DNA from: Talaromyces rugulosus
Taxonomy: Eukaryota; Ascomycota; Eurotiomycetes; Eurotiales; Trichocomaceae
NCBI RefSeq assembly: GCF_013368755.1
Contig: NC_049561.1
Location: 1,674,001 to 1,738,000 of the forward strand
DNA length: 64,000 nucleotides
Direction of reading: 5' to 3'
Below are positions 1-12,264 of this stretch, piece after piece (the first letter of the stretch is position 1; every line of letters starts with the position of its first letter). Under the pieces are notes generated by a model. It searched no databases and was not told the origin of the DNA. It saw nothing but the letters and a program-made list of their open reading frames with translations. A program made the translations under genes and the position numbers.

Positions 1-1283
1 CGCTTCAAGAAGTGAGAACATGCATGTCAAGAGCCACTACGTACTTCATGCATGTGGGGGGTTTTGAAGCCCCCATGGTATGAATTTTTTTCCCTCCGAA
101 GTTACTACTAGACTTGATTCTCGGTTGTTGAGCGTGTTGAGCGTGTTGAGCTTTTGTATTGTGTTCTTTTTGTTTTTTTTGGCTCTCGGGTTCATTTCAT
201 TCGGATTTATTTCATGCATTGGTTTCTGCATTAGAAGTGGGAAAAGGTCTCAAAGAAAGTTTTTGTCATGAATTATCTGTTCTCGGGGGATATATGTTAG
301 ATTTTAAGGATTAGGCAATCTGGAATGGCTTTCTAGTTAGTGGTCAACATGTTAAGAATATGTAGTCATCATGAATTAATGCTTCAAAGTAATAGCTTCC
401 AGTGATATGTAAGCTACAAAAAAGTTTAACGCTCCGCAATGGGAAAAAAATGGTGGTTTAATTGATCTTCGCGGGTATACATAGACAGTCACCTACCCAA
501 AGCAAACTCAACTACTGGGGCTAACTTGTGAGATGATCTCCTCAATCTCCAACATTAAGAAGAAAATTACAAGTTACTAAAAAGATGTGTCAGTAATTTA
601 CAGATGGTTTCGACAGACCGAGAATAAGCCCTACTTGTTGGTAGACAGCACTTGCTGTGGCCTACTCTGGCCTACACGAGAATTATAACCTCCGCGAGTG
701 ATGGCTGAGATAGAATACGCAATGGAAAATGAACTGACTACAAATTTGGCGAGTATAAATGGATAATTTAAAGAAACTTTTCTTTAACCCTGGTTCCTTG
801 AAGAAACAGACAACGATATAATATCAAACTAAGACAATGTACCTTTTTTCTTTTATTAAAAAAAGGTACTCTTTGTGCTTATAGTAAAAAAGAAAGAAGG
901 AAGAAAATGAATGAACAAGAATCATCTTTTAATTTATCTTTATACGTATACATAGATGGCGATGTAGATGCCATCTTCATCCAGTTTTTTGGAAAAGACA
1001 ATGGCATAATGTCAAAATATAATAATTTGCAAAAGCATTTTTGAAAAAAGAAAAAAATATCTCCGTCAAATATTCCATTCTTTCCGCTCATAGTGGAAGA
1101 AAAAGCCGTGAGCTAGTCGATCTTTTGCGAGTACATATAGATGAAGATAATTTGTAAACAATCTTCCTCTAAATAAAAACCTCAACTCATCAATAAAAAC
1201 GACCATTTCAAAGTTGATATTAGCTTGAGGAAACTTTGTTCTGAATCCAGTTCAAAACAAGAAGAAGAGAAAAGAAAAGAAAA
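1..1283. other. AT-rich intergenic stretch, left edge
   Basis: I see no convincing coding sequence here. Short open frames (for example 80-271 and 879-1091) have homopolymer-driven, low-complexity translations and no splice context. The last 26 bases before the ATG at 1284 are almost pure purine, which fits the leader of the following gene. Confidence 0.5.
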
Positions 1284-1898
1284 ATGGCTGAAAAGTACCA
1301 AGGTCAACCACCGTTGGAGACGGTACACAAGCTATTAGATGAGCTTGCAAATCTTGACAAGTTGTGTATCACATGGGGACATGCAATTGAAGAAATCGAA
1401 GACCAGTATGGGCAAAAAATTAGAGTAGCAGGTGTAAATCTTGACCTCCTGTTTTTGAATATTGTCTTGGTGAAATACCAAGGTCACGCAGTAGCTTTGG
1501 GAGGTGTATATGATGATTTGCCTGCCTTTTGCGCCCAGTATGGGGTGGATCCTGGTTCTCTCCAAGGAGATGCCCTAAAAGTGATTGAAGGACTCACTAA
1601 CATGAAAAGCTACCTCGTGAATTTTTATGACGCCTGCGATCGCATGGATAAGCAATCTGATACCACAGAGCAGCGAGATATCCTGAGAGATCAATGCAGC
1701 AATGTCATTAGCCGCTGGCTTGACCAGAAGCCACCCTGTTCTATTGAAGAAGTGCAGGCTACCCTGATTGATCTCCTCAAGCAACATGCTCGCGATGTGC
1801 CTTTGATAGATGTACAGGAAGTACAGGAAGTCCCGGCAACGAAGAAGCGATGGACATGGAAACAAATCATGGATCGCACGCGTTTTAGCAAAAAGTGA
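1284..1898 (+). CDS. hypothetical protein, 204 aa, single exon
   Basis: This is an uninterrupted 204-codon frame starting at an ATG preceded by an A/G-rich leader, with ordinary codon use throughout. I do not recognise the family. The protein has no signal peptide or membrane segment. It looks helical and soluble, has a short pro/acidic linker near residue 175 (two VQEV repeats) and a basic tail ending in RFSKK. It lies alone between the AT-rich left edge and the 3-prime end of a convergent Zn2Cys6 regulator about 200 bp away. It may be a lineage-restricted gene; function unknown. Confidence 0.7.
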   Translation: MAEKYQGQPPLETVHKLLDELANLDKLCITWGHAIEEIEDQYGQKIRVAGVNLDLLFLNIVLVKYQGHAVALGGVYDDLPAFCAQYGVDPGSLQGDALKVIEGLTNMKSYLVNFYDACDRMDKQSDTTEQRDILRDQCSNVISRWLDQKPPCSIEEVQATLIDLLKQHARDVPLIDVQEVQEVPATKKRWTWKQIMDRTRFSKK

Positions 1899-2104
1899 GA
1901 ATCGTTAAATGGTGGTCATTGAGGATTACATTTGATATCTTTAGCTGAGGTGTAGTCGTCGATATTTTAATATGAAATTAACCACACACGAACAACGATT
2001 TTTTCCACCCTCGTATTAACCAAAATAAATAAACATGTAGACAAATATTAAATAAAGAAAACAACCAAGACCGAAACTGGCCCCTAATGCCTTGGAAGCC
2101 ATCA

Positions 2105-5100
2105 TCAAAGATAACTACTAAGCACCTCGATACGAGTCCGCGCCGCCTCGTCGCCTGCCCCAGCCGGACCCTGAAGAAGCTGCAGCATGCGTTGAACATC
2201 GCCTCGCGCCCTCTCCCAGAGAGGATCAAGTGCCGTTGTACGTCGTGAATTTGTTGTTTTGGATTTTGGTGGTGGTGATGAGCCGGCAGGAGGGCCGTAC
2301 TTTTTCAACACATCGGCGAGAATGATCTTTTTGGCCTGTGATTAGCACTTTCAAAAGCAACAAAAGAGAAGAAGAAAAAAAACATACAGAAACCGAAAAT
2401 GCACGGTGGCCAAAAGCCCACCATACGCTACCCTCTTCACCAAGAACGTCGTGAGTGGCGAAAAACGCTCGCATTGACTCGTACGCGCAGTCTAGTGTTC
2501 CACGGATAGAACTGTCCAAGCTACTGCTCACATTCGCTGGCTTACTATCTTCCTGTTGCTGCTGTAAATTGCTCATCTCGTCCAGGGCCTCGCTTTGGAC
2601 CAATGTCATGCAATGCCAGTACAGACCAGTGAGAAACGTGATCTGCCGGACGAGTCGTTTGTTCCCTTGCTCGGCGAGCCTTTTGATAGAATCCTCATCC
2701 CACGCACGAAACTCATCCGGAAACGTCCGATAACACGCGCGAAACCGTGCAAGAAGCGCGTTGCGCTGGCGAGGGTTGGTGACCAACGGCAGAGAAAGGG
2801 AGCGAGGCGTCGCAATGGTTTCCTGGGCCAGGAGCGCAAGCGAGTACATACTCTGAACGTAACCTGGATCTGAAACGCGCGGTCCATTAAACAAGTCCTC
2901 TCCACCGGATTCAGGCGTTGTTTCTACGCTGTATATCGAATCGTCGTTTTCCAGCAGCGGAGCAGCACTGTCAATGTCCGAATGCGTAGTAGCCGGCGGG
3001 AGTCGTAGGCTCATGCTCATGAAGCTATCCTGGCAAACCACCGCGTGCCAAAGCCGCCGTCGTTCTGCGCGCTCGAAAAGCGTGAATGTGGAGCTGATCA
3101 GCGTGGGTTCTCGGTTCAGGCCTGTTGCGTAAGCTTGCCGAATCATTGTGCCTGAAAATGCCCATCCATCAGAAGCCCGGCCTGAGTTTAGTAAAAAATA
3201 GGTCATGAGGACCATCGATTGTATAACTCGTAGGGATGCACGATTCAGATAGGAAAACAAGCGAAGACTTTGATGGCAAGCGCTCGAGTAGAATTCAGCG
3301 GCTCCTTGGAGCGGCTGCTGCGATCCAGGATTGTAGAGAAACTGAGTGCCCATTGCGAGCATGATGAAGACGAGGGCAAGAAAGTCGATGTCAACTTCAG
3401 TTTTTCGCTTTTCATCCAACTCCCAGAATGCCTCGTAGTCAACATAAAAATTTTCTCTATTGAGCAATGGATACACAGGGTCTACAGCTTCAAAGAATAC
3501 GCTCAGAAGTCTCCAAGGCGAGAGTCAGCCAATTCCAATGCAGAAACACATTTGAGGGGGAGGAAAAAAACATACATGTCAGATTGCTGCTTCTTTGGGA
3601 ACATTCTGAGAACTTCGGCCACGCCGCCATTCTGTGTCCAATAATTGCTAAACGGATATCTTGTCAAAAGCATGTTAGCAGGGCGGTACCAAACCTCTGG
3701 ATACACCGGTTTCCATACTCGGCACCAATTCCAAAAATGTTGGAAGAGTTTATCGACGTATATGGAGCATGGCTAAGAAGCAGATCAGTGCCCTCTTGAT
3801 GTGTGAACAGAGCTGGCTTGGCTCCACTGGACGATGCCGGCGAAGCACCCTTTTAGACTCAAGTTAGGTCTTGTGTTTGAATTTCAGGGAATTTCTATCT
3901 ACCTGGTCAGTGGCACTCTGGTGCCCTTTGGATTTGGGCGGGTATATTCGACGAGTTGTAGACTGGCGCACATTTTCTCTATAGCATTCGGTTAGCTGAA
4001 TTGGAGTATCGAAACTAATAGCAGCGTTATACGGACTCGCTCATCTCTGCTTTGAGTCTATATATACAATCGGTGCCTCTTCGGATACAGGACAGACAAC
4101 TGCAAGACGTCAGCAGGGTAGACGGATAACCAAGTAGTCTTGACATACTGTGGTCTACCTCGATCACACTGATGTATTGAGGTTAGCATGCTCGTAGAAC
4201 TCCAACCTCCCATCCAAGTTTCATAGAATGATTTAAAAAATTTTTGAACTTTCGTTCCACCGGCTGAGGGGGGATTCCTTTGTGTCGACTTACTTTAATC
4301 TTCTTGTCCACACACTCCTTACAGCTCAAGGTAGGTTTATTGCGCTTTCGCTTTTTTGAGCGAGGAGAAGCACTCGTCCCAGCCGAGTGCTCACCACCCC
4401 CAGCAGGCGGCTGATTGAATGCCAAGTCTGCCGAATAGGAAGCTTCGTATACGTGGGCCCATTCTGAGCCATGATCTGGCATTGAGGTACCAGTACTATA
4501 GTTGCCAGTGCGATCAACCCCGTCGATGAAATGGTTCGTATTGACATGGTGTTGGGGGGGGGATGCAGACGAATTCTTGGCGGCTGAGGAGGAAGAATAG
4601 TATCCAACTGGCGGCTCGAATTTGGTAATAGTCGGGTCAAGATTCGCGTCAACGTCTTCGTACTCTCTTTTGTTGATAGGTTGTGGGTGGAGAGAGCGCA
4701 GTTGCTGCTCGGCATGCACCTGAAGGCTATCCACGGCCTTTTCGAGTTGGTCGAATAATAATCCAAGCTCTTCAGCACTACTCAACAGAGTAAAAAAACA
4801 ACAAGTACATTGATTAGATCTCCATGAGAAAAAAAAAACAAGATATATATATATATCATGGAGATAGTACAAACTTGGTTGGAAGGGCGGCTTCATCAAT
4901 AGTCCTCAGAACGCCCCTAATATCAAGTAGATACCGCCGCGTCGCTTCTGCCGTTTTGTTACTGAACCGCGCATTATTATCAAGAACTTGGTCGTTGTCA
5001 TCGTTGATATCAATGGCCGACAGTTTGAGTTTTAGTAGGATGCCATCTAAGCGGCTGTGCAGTATGTTGATATCATCCCGTTTCGAGATGTCTGCGATTT

Positions 5101-5158
5101 CGGCCACCACTATTTGATACAGGTATCGCAGTGACTCTGGTGACGACACTGTATCCAT
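2105..5158 (-). CDS. Zn2Cys6 transcription factor with long N-terminal extension
   Basis: Predicted nuclear regulator of 832 aa from nine exons (minus strand, 5-prime to 3-prime): 5158-4875, 4777-4294, 4168-4149, 4099-4037, 3978-3903, 3849-3707, 3659-3576, 3501-2388, 2335-2105. All junctions are GT-AG and the phases close. The binuclear zinc cluster (CX2CX6CX5CX2CX6C, starting CKECVDKKIK) sits at about residues 247-278, interrupted by two introns, with a 20-nt exon carrying the third cysteine. Usually this cluster is near the N-terminus; here about 245 residues precede it, including a helical, acidic region. A basic KKRKRNK stretch before the cluster is a likely nuclear signal. From about residue 385 the protein matches the fungal-specific regulator middle domain (EAVDPVYPLL, AFSGTMIRQAYATGL). 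The target genes cannot be told from sequence. The exon around 4037-4099 uses a weak donor (GTCCGT). Confidence 0.78.
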
Positions 5159-5797
5159 GCCGACTAGGTCAAGAGGGGAAAAAGAAAAAGAAAAGAAGAG
5201 AAGTAGACTTTCCTCGCTAGATCGGATTGAGACGGAAACGATTTACGGAGGAGGGGTTGGAAGAGAAAAGAGACCGACAGTTTTTCCCTTGAGAACAAAG
5301 AAAGCAAGTCCGGAGGGCTGGGCACACACACAAAAACGTCGTTCAGTGTACTACATGTACCCCCACCTCACGTGCCCTGGTTGTTGTTCTGTAACACTGG
5401 ATATTTTGTCTGGAAATGTTCTTTTTTTGTAAACAACTATCTATTTATATATATTTATATGTATCAATTACTGTTCTGCGGTAGTTTGTTGGGGGCAGCA
5501 GTCCTCTTGGCGTTGGCGGAGTTAATTTTGAGTTCCGCGTATCCCGGCCAGGCATCAACTAATATTAACATGTATAGCATTGCTGCGACCACAAGCTCTT
5601 ATTCAACGTTGAATGCTTAAAAAAATGTCTAGCCAGAATAAAAATGCAGTTGTCATTGATATGTTCATCTCAATTCGCAAAATATTTACCGCTGTATGCA
5701 TGCAAACCCCCGAAAAAATTATGTCGCATCTACTTTTGACCCGCCGGAATCTATATATATGAAAGAAGAAAAAAAAGGCGTATACCACTATGGGGTA
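5159..5797. other. intergenic, upstream of the regulator ending at 5158
   Basis: Promoter-side region of the regulator at 2105-5158 and 3-prime side of the next gene. It contains purine runs near 5175-5200 and AT-rich runs at 5440-5470 and 5750-5760. I see no gene in it. Confidence 0.5.
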
Positions 5798-8370
5798 CTA
5801 CTGTAACCAAATCCCCTCTTGAAAGAGATCGGTCATCTGCGGTTCCCAGTAAAGCTGACGCCACTCATCTTCCATATCCGGAAAGGCCTCGATCGACATC
5901 GGTCCGGGGTTCGCTGGGTCTGTGAAGGGGAAGAGCTGGCGCCAATCTAAATATTCTCGAGGGGGCTCCATGCCTGCTACCACTTGCTGAACATTGGATA
6001 TGTCGTTTGCTCGAGCAAATGTATCGCTGTCTAAGCGTGAAGCAGGAGGAGGTTCACTGGGCCAAACGTCGTTGCTGCCTGGCCTAGCTAAGTTTGCAGA
6101 AGAAGCTGTCGCGGACATCGAGTTTAGGGGTTGTTGATGGCCCGCCGCGGAAATTATTGACTGAGAGTTCATGGATGGAGGAGGAGGAGGAGGAGGAGGA
6201 GGAGGAGGAGGGGGGATTTCAGCACGAGATACATTATTCGTGGCTGCTGTTGTGGTTGATGTTGTTTGCTGCCGCGGTTCAGTCTGTTTCCGCGGCTCTT
6301 CAAATTTCTCCGTGACTTCATTGTGGACAACGCGCAAGTCCTGCTGCAGTCTTTTGGAATTCTCAAAAAGACGCAATATCGTCTCGGCGCTGGACCAGTA
6401 ATCTGCGAGTTCTCGGAGAGAGTGTAGTGTCGAGTCGAACCGCCGGAGGGCATTGATTGCCAGCACGGGATTCGAGAATCGCAACTCAACCCGGACTTGG
6501 ATCATTGCTGTAAAGACGGTGAAGACGCCCGAACACCAAAGATATCTAATGCCGTTCTGTTGCCGAAGTTCTTCAATGATCGATGTAATAACCCCGGCAG
6601 CGGCACTGCAAATTTCAGCGTCATGAGGCCCATAGTCCTCTGAATAGGCCGATGCTTTGGGGTGAGGTCGGTGGAGAAGTATCAAAAAATTGTTATATGT
6701 CAGGTGAAGCATTGCCGAGGACGCGTCTATATCAGAGGAGCGCAATCGCAAGGAATCGGGTAACCCTAGCGACCAATTTGCGAGTGCCTCGTCGGCTTTG
6801 GGAAGGATCGCCTTTCGGCGTTCTGCATCGACTCGGAGCCCAAATCGTTCCCGGAGTATATAAGAGATCATGGAGCACAGCTCTGCAAAATGCATGACAA
6901 AGTCTACCTGTACACGAGAGCCACAGCCAATAAAGTCTGCCGGTGTCAGAGACTGCACATCACAATCTTCCAGGTTGCTGGAAAAAGTCAGTAATCCATA
7001 TGTTAGTTTCTTCGAGATAAAACTCACATTGCCTGCGGTCGACCGTATGACAGCGATATCAGGACATCGTATTGAACAAGAATCCACCACACTCGTCTCC
7101 ACATACGTCGATCGCTAGCAGCAAATTTATTCGATACAGGGTTGCGATGCATTCCTAACCCAGTGGCTATGCGCGCAGCCACACCAACCCAGTAGTGAGC
7201 ATTTGCCGAGACATCATCGTCGATAGCATCCGAATGCCAGGTTAACAGTAAAGCGGTCTGGACCAAAATATCACGATTTCGCTCTATTCGGCTATCAAAC
7301 AGCCATTTACATCGCCGGAAGAAGACGTTCTTCAGCTCTTCTCTTTCTTGCTTTTGGCGCGAAACATGTGCGCCGACCAGCAGGATGGCCTGGAGGATTA
7401 GAATGGGCGGTGGGTCCGCGGGATCTCGATTTCGATATTGAGCCATAAATTGCTCTTCATCGACAATGGGATAGAGCGGATTGACATGAGTGAAGTAGGC
7501 GTCAACCAATTCGTCCGCCAGCGACTGCTCCGGAAGGGTGAGAGCATCCTGCATTAATTGATCGTGGCCAATCTCTATCCGACGTCTTGGAATTTCATTG
7601 CCGGCGAAATGATACGACGCCTCGTCGCCTCGCTGTTGGCGGAGCAAAAAGGACATATTCGACACATCATGCCCGACATAAATCGCACGCACACCGCGTT
7701 GGATTTCACGACGATCCGAATCTTGCTCGTCGATGAGCGTGACGAGGCGATTCTCCATCTCTCGACGATCCTCGCGGCCGGTGACGGACTGGGACGTGGG
7801 CTGCGGAGTTTGGTTTCGATGGCTCGACTCCTCGCTTTGGAGACGGTCTTTTGGGGTTGGTTTGAACTCGACGCCATTATTTAACGGCTGCTGCTGTGGG
7901 GGATAGGATGAACGCGGCGGTAGAGGTTGAGAAATGGCATCTGCAGCAGGCGTTTGTTGCTGTTGTTTGTGATTGTGACGAGGGGTTTGTTGTTGGTGTT
8001 GATGTTGTTGTGAAGGTGAAGAGGCCGGCGGATCTGCCAGCAAAGACGGCGCACAGCGAATGGGCACCGGATTCAAAGCCGAACGCACGATGGGTCGTTT
8101 CTTCTTTTCATGTATGCGACAATCCGTCTTGCCAGCAGACCGACAATTGGAACATGGGAATCCTACGGCGCGAGCATCGCACCGAACTTTCCGCCGATGG
8201 CAATGAACACATGCCGCACCTTGGGGGGGGGGGATAAGTCAGTCAACAGTCGCAAAGGGCAAGAAGAAATGCTATCGATCTCGTATAAAAAAAAGCGCAC
8301 GCATACTTAGTTTCTTCTTCGTCACGCCACTGCCTGAGGGTGAGCGACTCTCGGTTGCAGCCGAAGCCAT
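5798..8370 (-). CDS. Zn2Cys6 transcription factor, FarA/CTF1-like
   Basis: Predicted 811-aa regulator from three exons: 8370-8307, 8219-7028, 6977-5798, with phases that close. The zinc cluster spans residues 25-55 (CVHCHRRKVRC, then PCSNC and DC), a CX2CX6CX8CX2CX7C variant in which the loop and the IHEKKKR tail resemble fungal regulators of fatty-acid and cutinase genes (FarA/FarB, CTF1 group). That assignment is by recollection of family patterns and is moderate. A Q/P-rich linker follows, then the fungal-specific domain (DAYFTHVNPLYPIVDEEQF, YWVGVAARIATGLGMHR, SLSYGRPQAI). The C-terminus carries a 13-proline run (DNA GGA repeat near 6178-6210) and a conserved-looking tail ending near WRQLYWEP. 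If the assignment holds, it would control lipid or ester catabolism. Confidence 0.82.
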
Positions 8371-9353
8371 TGATATGTAGAGCGCTGCATTGACTTTCTT
8401 CTCTCTCTCCGATGTGGGTTTCAACGGCGGCGGATTTTGGTATGTTATGGACTATTAATTTTTTTTCTTTCTGTTGCCCAAGGAGCGATTTATGCTGTGT
8501 GAGCCATGATGGCGACGGAGGGGAGAGCGCGAAGACGAGGAAATCGAACCAGGAACATGGCCAACTTATGAATGCGTGGTGACAAGAGCGAGAGATTCCT
8601 CCTCCGCATCGACCAAGCGCTATTTCCTCCTCCGCCATTTGGCTGCGTGGGGCACCAATGGGCCATGGCTTTCCGCCGTCACGTGGCGGGCGGCACGTGC
8701 ATCTAATATCTGTGTATCAACTGAGACGTACTACTACATGTAGCATACCATGCATACTATTGTTATTGCATCGTAATGCATTCAGGCCAAATGGATCTTC
8801 CATTGTAGAAAGTCGAAACTACCATCCTATCCAGAAAGACAAGATCCACGACCGATGTCATATATAAAAAAAAGACAAAACATCAAGCGAGATAAATACC
8901 ATCCATAAAAAGAACCAGGTCCCATGCCTAATGCCTAAAGCGCCTGCTCCGGGCGTGTGTTGCTCAGTCGTCTGGCTCCGCAGCACCGGAGGCATATATT
9001 TCCCGACATCAATTGATCCAACCTCCTATAGTACCGAGACAAAAAAAGAGAGAGAGAAAGAACAGGAAGTGGATGCGTTGTATAGATGAATCCGGCTGGG
9101 TCAGCTACTGCCGACGCGCGATTCTGTTGTTCTCGAGACGAAAAACATCTCTTTGTTATTGTTGTTTCTTTCTCCTCTCCTCCGCTTTCTCGTTTTTGGA
9201 AGGGATCACTTGTACAGAAGAGCAATACATATATCAAAAACAATAACAAAGTAAAAAAACAAAACATCCTTAAACCCAGAAAGTAATACAAGCAACCTCA
9301 GTACAAAGGGAATATTGTTGCTCTGCATCGTTAACCTTTACCTGTGCACGCGA
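8371..9353. other. intergenic between FarA/CTF1-like regulator and hapC
   Basis: Upstream region of the 8370 start and 3-prime side of hapC. There are several short open frames in both directions, but none has splice support or a recognisable product. Confidence 0.5.
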
Positions 9354-10311
9354 CTAATGGAATTCGCCACCAGCTCCGTTGTGAGCTTGGCCAACGATAG
9401 AGCCATAGCCGTAATTCTGGCCTTCTTGCTCCGAAGGGTCGAGATTGGCCGAAAGGACATTCTCGGGGGCTCCGGGGAATCCAGCGGGGGCGTTGGCGCC
9501 CCGAGCAGCTGGTGCACCGGCGGCGCCACCTCCTACAGCACTGGCAGAGCCATAGCCACTGCTTGATGGCCGGTTTTGATTCTCTCCGCGGGCGGATTGT
9601 GTCTAGATCATGGTCAGATTCCCTGTCGGGTTGTAGGGCTAGGCGAGGGGATATCACGCACTTCACGGTATTTGGCCAGGTAAATCTTCAACGCTTCAGC
9701 GTAGTTTTCAAATCCCAACGACGTCATGGCATAGAGAATGTCCTCACCATTGACCGTCTTGCGCTTCTCTTGCTGGCACTTTTCCGAGGCTGGCGGGGGT
9801 TAGTTAGTGATGGAGTAGAAAAGATATGGACCGCTTACCCTCACTGGTGATGAACGAGATAAACTCGCTCACACACTCTTGCATGCATTCTTTGGCCTCT
9901 TTTGCGATTTTGGCGTTTTCGGGGAGCGCGGTCTTCATGATGCGAGCGACTATAGATGTTTGTTAGCAGAGCACGTGAGGATAGCAACAAGAAGCACTGA
10001 TTGGGCCAGCAGCCAGGCCACAAGGCAGCCAGACAGCAAGCCAGCGCAGCTCGCCGCATCGGGAAGCAGGAACCAGCGCGGATCGAGCTGGGATGCTTCG
10101 TGACGCAGGAACACAACAACAAAACACATTGAAGAAATGCAGACGACGCACCATTTGCAATCGGGAGCCATCGGTCCTGCTCCTTGACCTCGAATTCGCC
10201 TTGGCCTTGTCCGCTGGGGTCCTGGTTGTCGCGGTCCATGGATTCCGGGTCATCGCCTGACTGGTTCTCATGTTCCACCTCTGGCTCTTTTGGGGGGGAG
10301 GCCGACGACAT
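9354..10311 (-). CDS. hapC: CCAAT-binding complex subunit HapC (NF-YB)
   Basis: Histone-fold subunit of the heterotrimeric CCAAT-binding complex (HapB/C/E in Aspergillus, NF-Y in animals), which acts in the nucleus and helps control iron, redox and secondary-metabolism genes. Four exons: 10311-10152, 9949-9839, 9789-9662, 9602-9354, closing to 215 aa. The NF-YB signature [20 protein letters not shown] is assembled across intron 1, followed by [34 protein letters not shown] and [12 protein letters not shown], which form the H2B-like fold and the HapE/HapB interface. The C-terminal tail is Gly/Ala/Pro-rich and ends GGEFH, as is usual for Eurotiomycete HapC. Intron 3 (9603-9661) has a good CTGAC branch site. 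Two tandem CCAAT boxes lie about 300 bp upstream of the start. Confidence 0.95.
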
Positions 10312-12264
10312 CTTTTTAGCCCTTTTTTTTTTTTTCTTTGGCGATATTTTTTCTCGACAGGGGCGCTATGGAATGACTCGGGCGGGCTGCTCTGCTGGCA
10401 AAATGACCACGTCAGAGCCACACACACACACAGAGACAAGATCCCGGCGTGGAGGGTGGGATGCAACAGCTGCGTCAGAGCGCGTCTGGCTGGGCAGCGA
10501 TTTTCTTTTCGCAGGCGCCTGAAGAGCGCGTTTTTTTTTGAATTTCCCGCGATGTGGGGGATTTGATGGTCTGGCGGTGTAAATAAGATGGAGGCGTGTG
10601 AGCTGGATTGGATTGGGCGGATCGCGCGCGAGAGAGGATGACAGCAGCAACGGGGCGATTACGCGCAAATCGGGAGATTGAGGACGCGCAAAGAGACAAT
10701 CGCCACGCGGATGCTTAATATAGAGACTGGAGCTCACTTGTTGAGTGTGTCGTGCTGCTTCTGTAGAGGCGTGTTTGATGATGAGTCGCGCGCGTTGTGC
10801 GGAAGAACCAACAAGGAGGTTGGAGTCTCAGCTCCACCTTAGTTATACTAGGGTGGGGGGACGCTTTTTGCTTGGAAGCTGATCGCGGCTGCAGCTAGTT
10901 ATGTCTTTTGTTACACTTTTTTGTTTGCCGCGACAAACACTGACCGGCAAAGGGATGGCAGTAGGAGGCACTCGGTATAGTATTGTGTTGTTGATGATCC
11001 AAACGCCAATTGGCGAACCAGATCAGCCGGAGGAAGACGCGAATCGCAGGCGTCGCAGCTCGATTGGACCATTCACAGCTCTCACAGCGCTCGCAACATT
11101 CAACATTCACAGCCACAACGACTCTGGCTGGTGCATCTCGAGGACAAAGGCTTGATGGTGATTTGCGTTGCTTGCAAAAAAGATCATGCTGTTGTCGTCG
11201 CACAAGCTGCTGTTTCCGGCTCGTAGAGGAGAGGGGTCAATACCGTATTGATACGCCTGTATGGGCCGTGCAGCCATTGGGTCGACTGTATTACCACCAA
11301 CCCCGGTAAACCCCAATACGGGCATGTCTCAATCTGAGTCTTTTATTATTTATTATTTGGATAAATCTAGGAGATTGTTTTTACTAATTCGGAATATTTG
11401 CCTTGGGCGCCAACCTGTTGAAGTGGGAGCATCCCAATTAACCGATGCCCATACGATCACGTCATCATTGGCTTTGGGAAATCAAGCAATACTGAGTATA
11501 CTTGTCTAAGCACATCCTTCGAATACTATAAGCCCCGTCATCAGATCTAAAACACAACCGGACTCTCCGGAATGTGTCATTCTTTCCCCTAAGGACTGAC
11601 CACTATCTCCTAATCTCTCCACTCTCGTCTCGAGGGCTGCAGGCCCAAAGTAACTACCACTATATGTTGTGCCTGAGGCTTTACCAGCCCCATCTTGGTA
11701 ATCAACAAACTCGTCGACGGTGAACTAGATTCGGTTCTAGTACGCTAATGCGATGCCAACTGCATGGTCGTCGAACTGATAATACATCATAATATGCGGG
11801 TGATTTTACTTATAGTATGTAGTATGATGCAAGTCTCCCACCCGCCTCACTGGGCTGACAACTCAGTACTACTACATGCAGGTTGATTAGTTGATTAGAC
11901 CATGGAGTAGTATCCCTGGCGGAGAGATTTTAACTTTTTTTTGATTTCGAATTTTTTTTAATATTCGTAGCCATGCCTGATATACATCTGTCTAGAGCCT
12001 ACACGCCCTACATTCGCATCTCAATCATTGCCAAGTTTCAGGCACGATTGCATCCACAACCAGCTAGGATAGTCCAACAGTCCGGATCCCTGTAATGACA
12101 AGCTGACGTGCAGAATGGAAGAATAGCACCGAGGTTGTAAAACTCAGCTAGGGCGTCTATACTCCTTCATGGCTTGGCTTCCACGCTGATTGGGAATAAA
12201 TAGCGCAGCGACAGAATTTTCATGTCTTTTCTGTAATGGTAGTATTTGGGATATCACGTTTTCT
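10312..12264. other. long intergenic region between hapC and prefoldin subunit 2
   Basis: Nearly 2 kb with no gene I can support. The part nearest hapC carries a T-run (10321-10335), a CA run near 10422-10433 and the tandem CCAAT boxes, and is likely promoter plus leader. The part from about 11500 to 12260 has AT-rich tracts and no open frame with coding character. Confidence 0.5.
10607..10616 (-). promoter_or_regulatory. tandem CCAAT boxes upstream of hapC
   Basis: Two directly adjacent ATTGG pentamers on the plus strand read as CCAATCCAAT in the hapC orientation, about 300 bp upstream of its ATG. CCAAT boxes are the binding site of the HapB/C/E complex, and autoregulation of a hap gene is known in A. 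nidulans (hapB). A feedback role here is inference. Confidence 0.4.
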
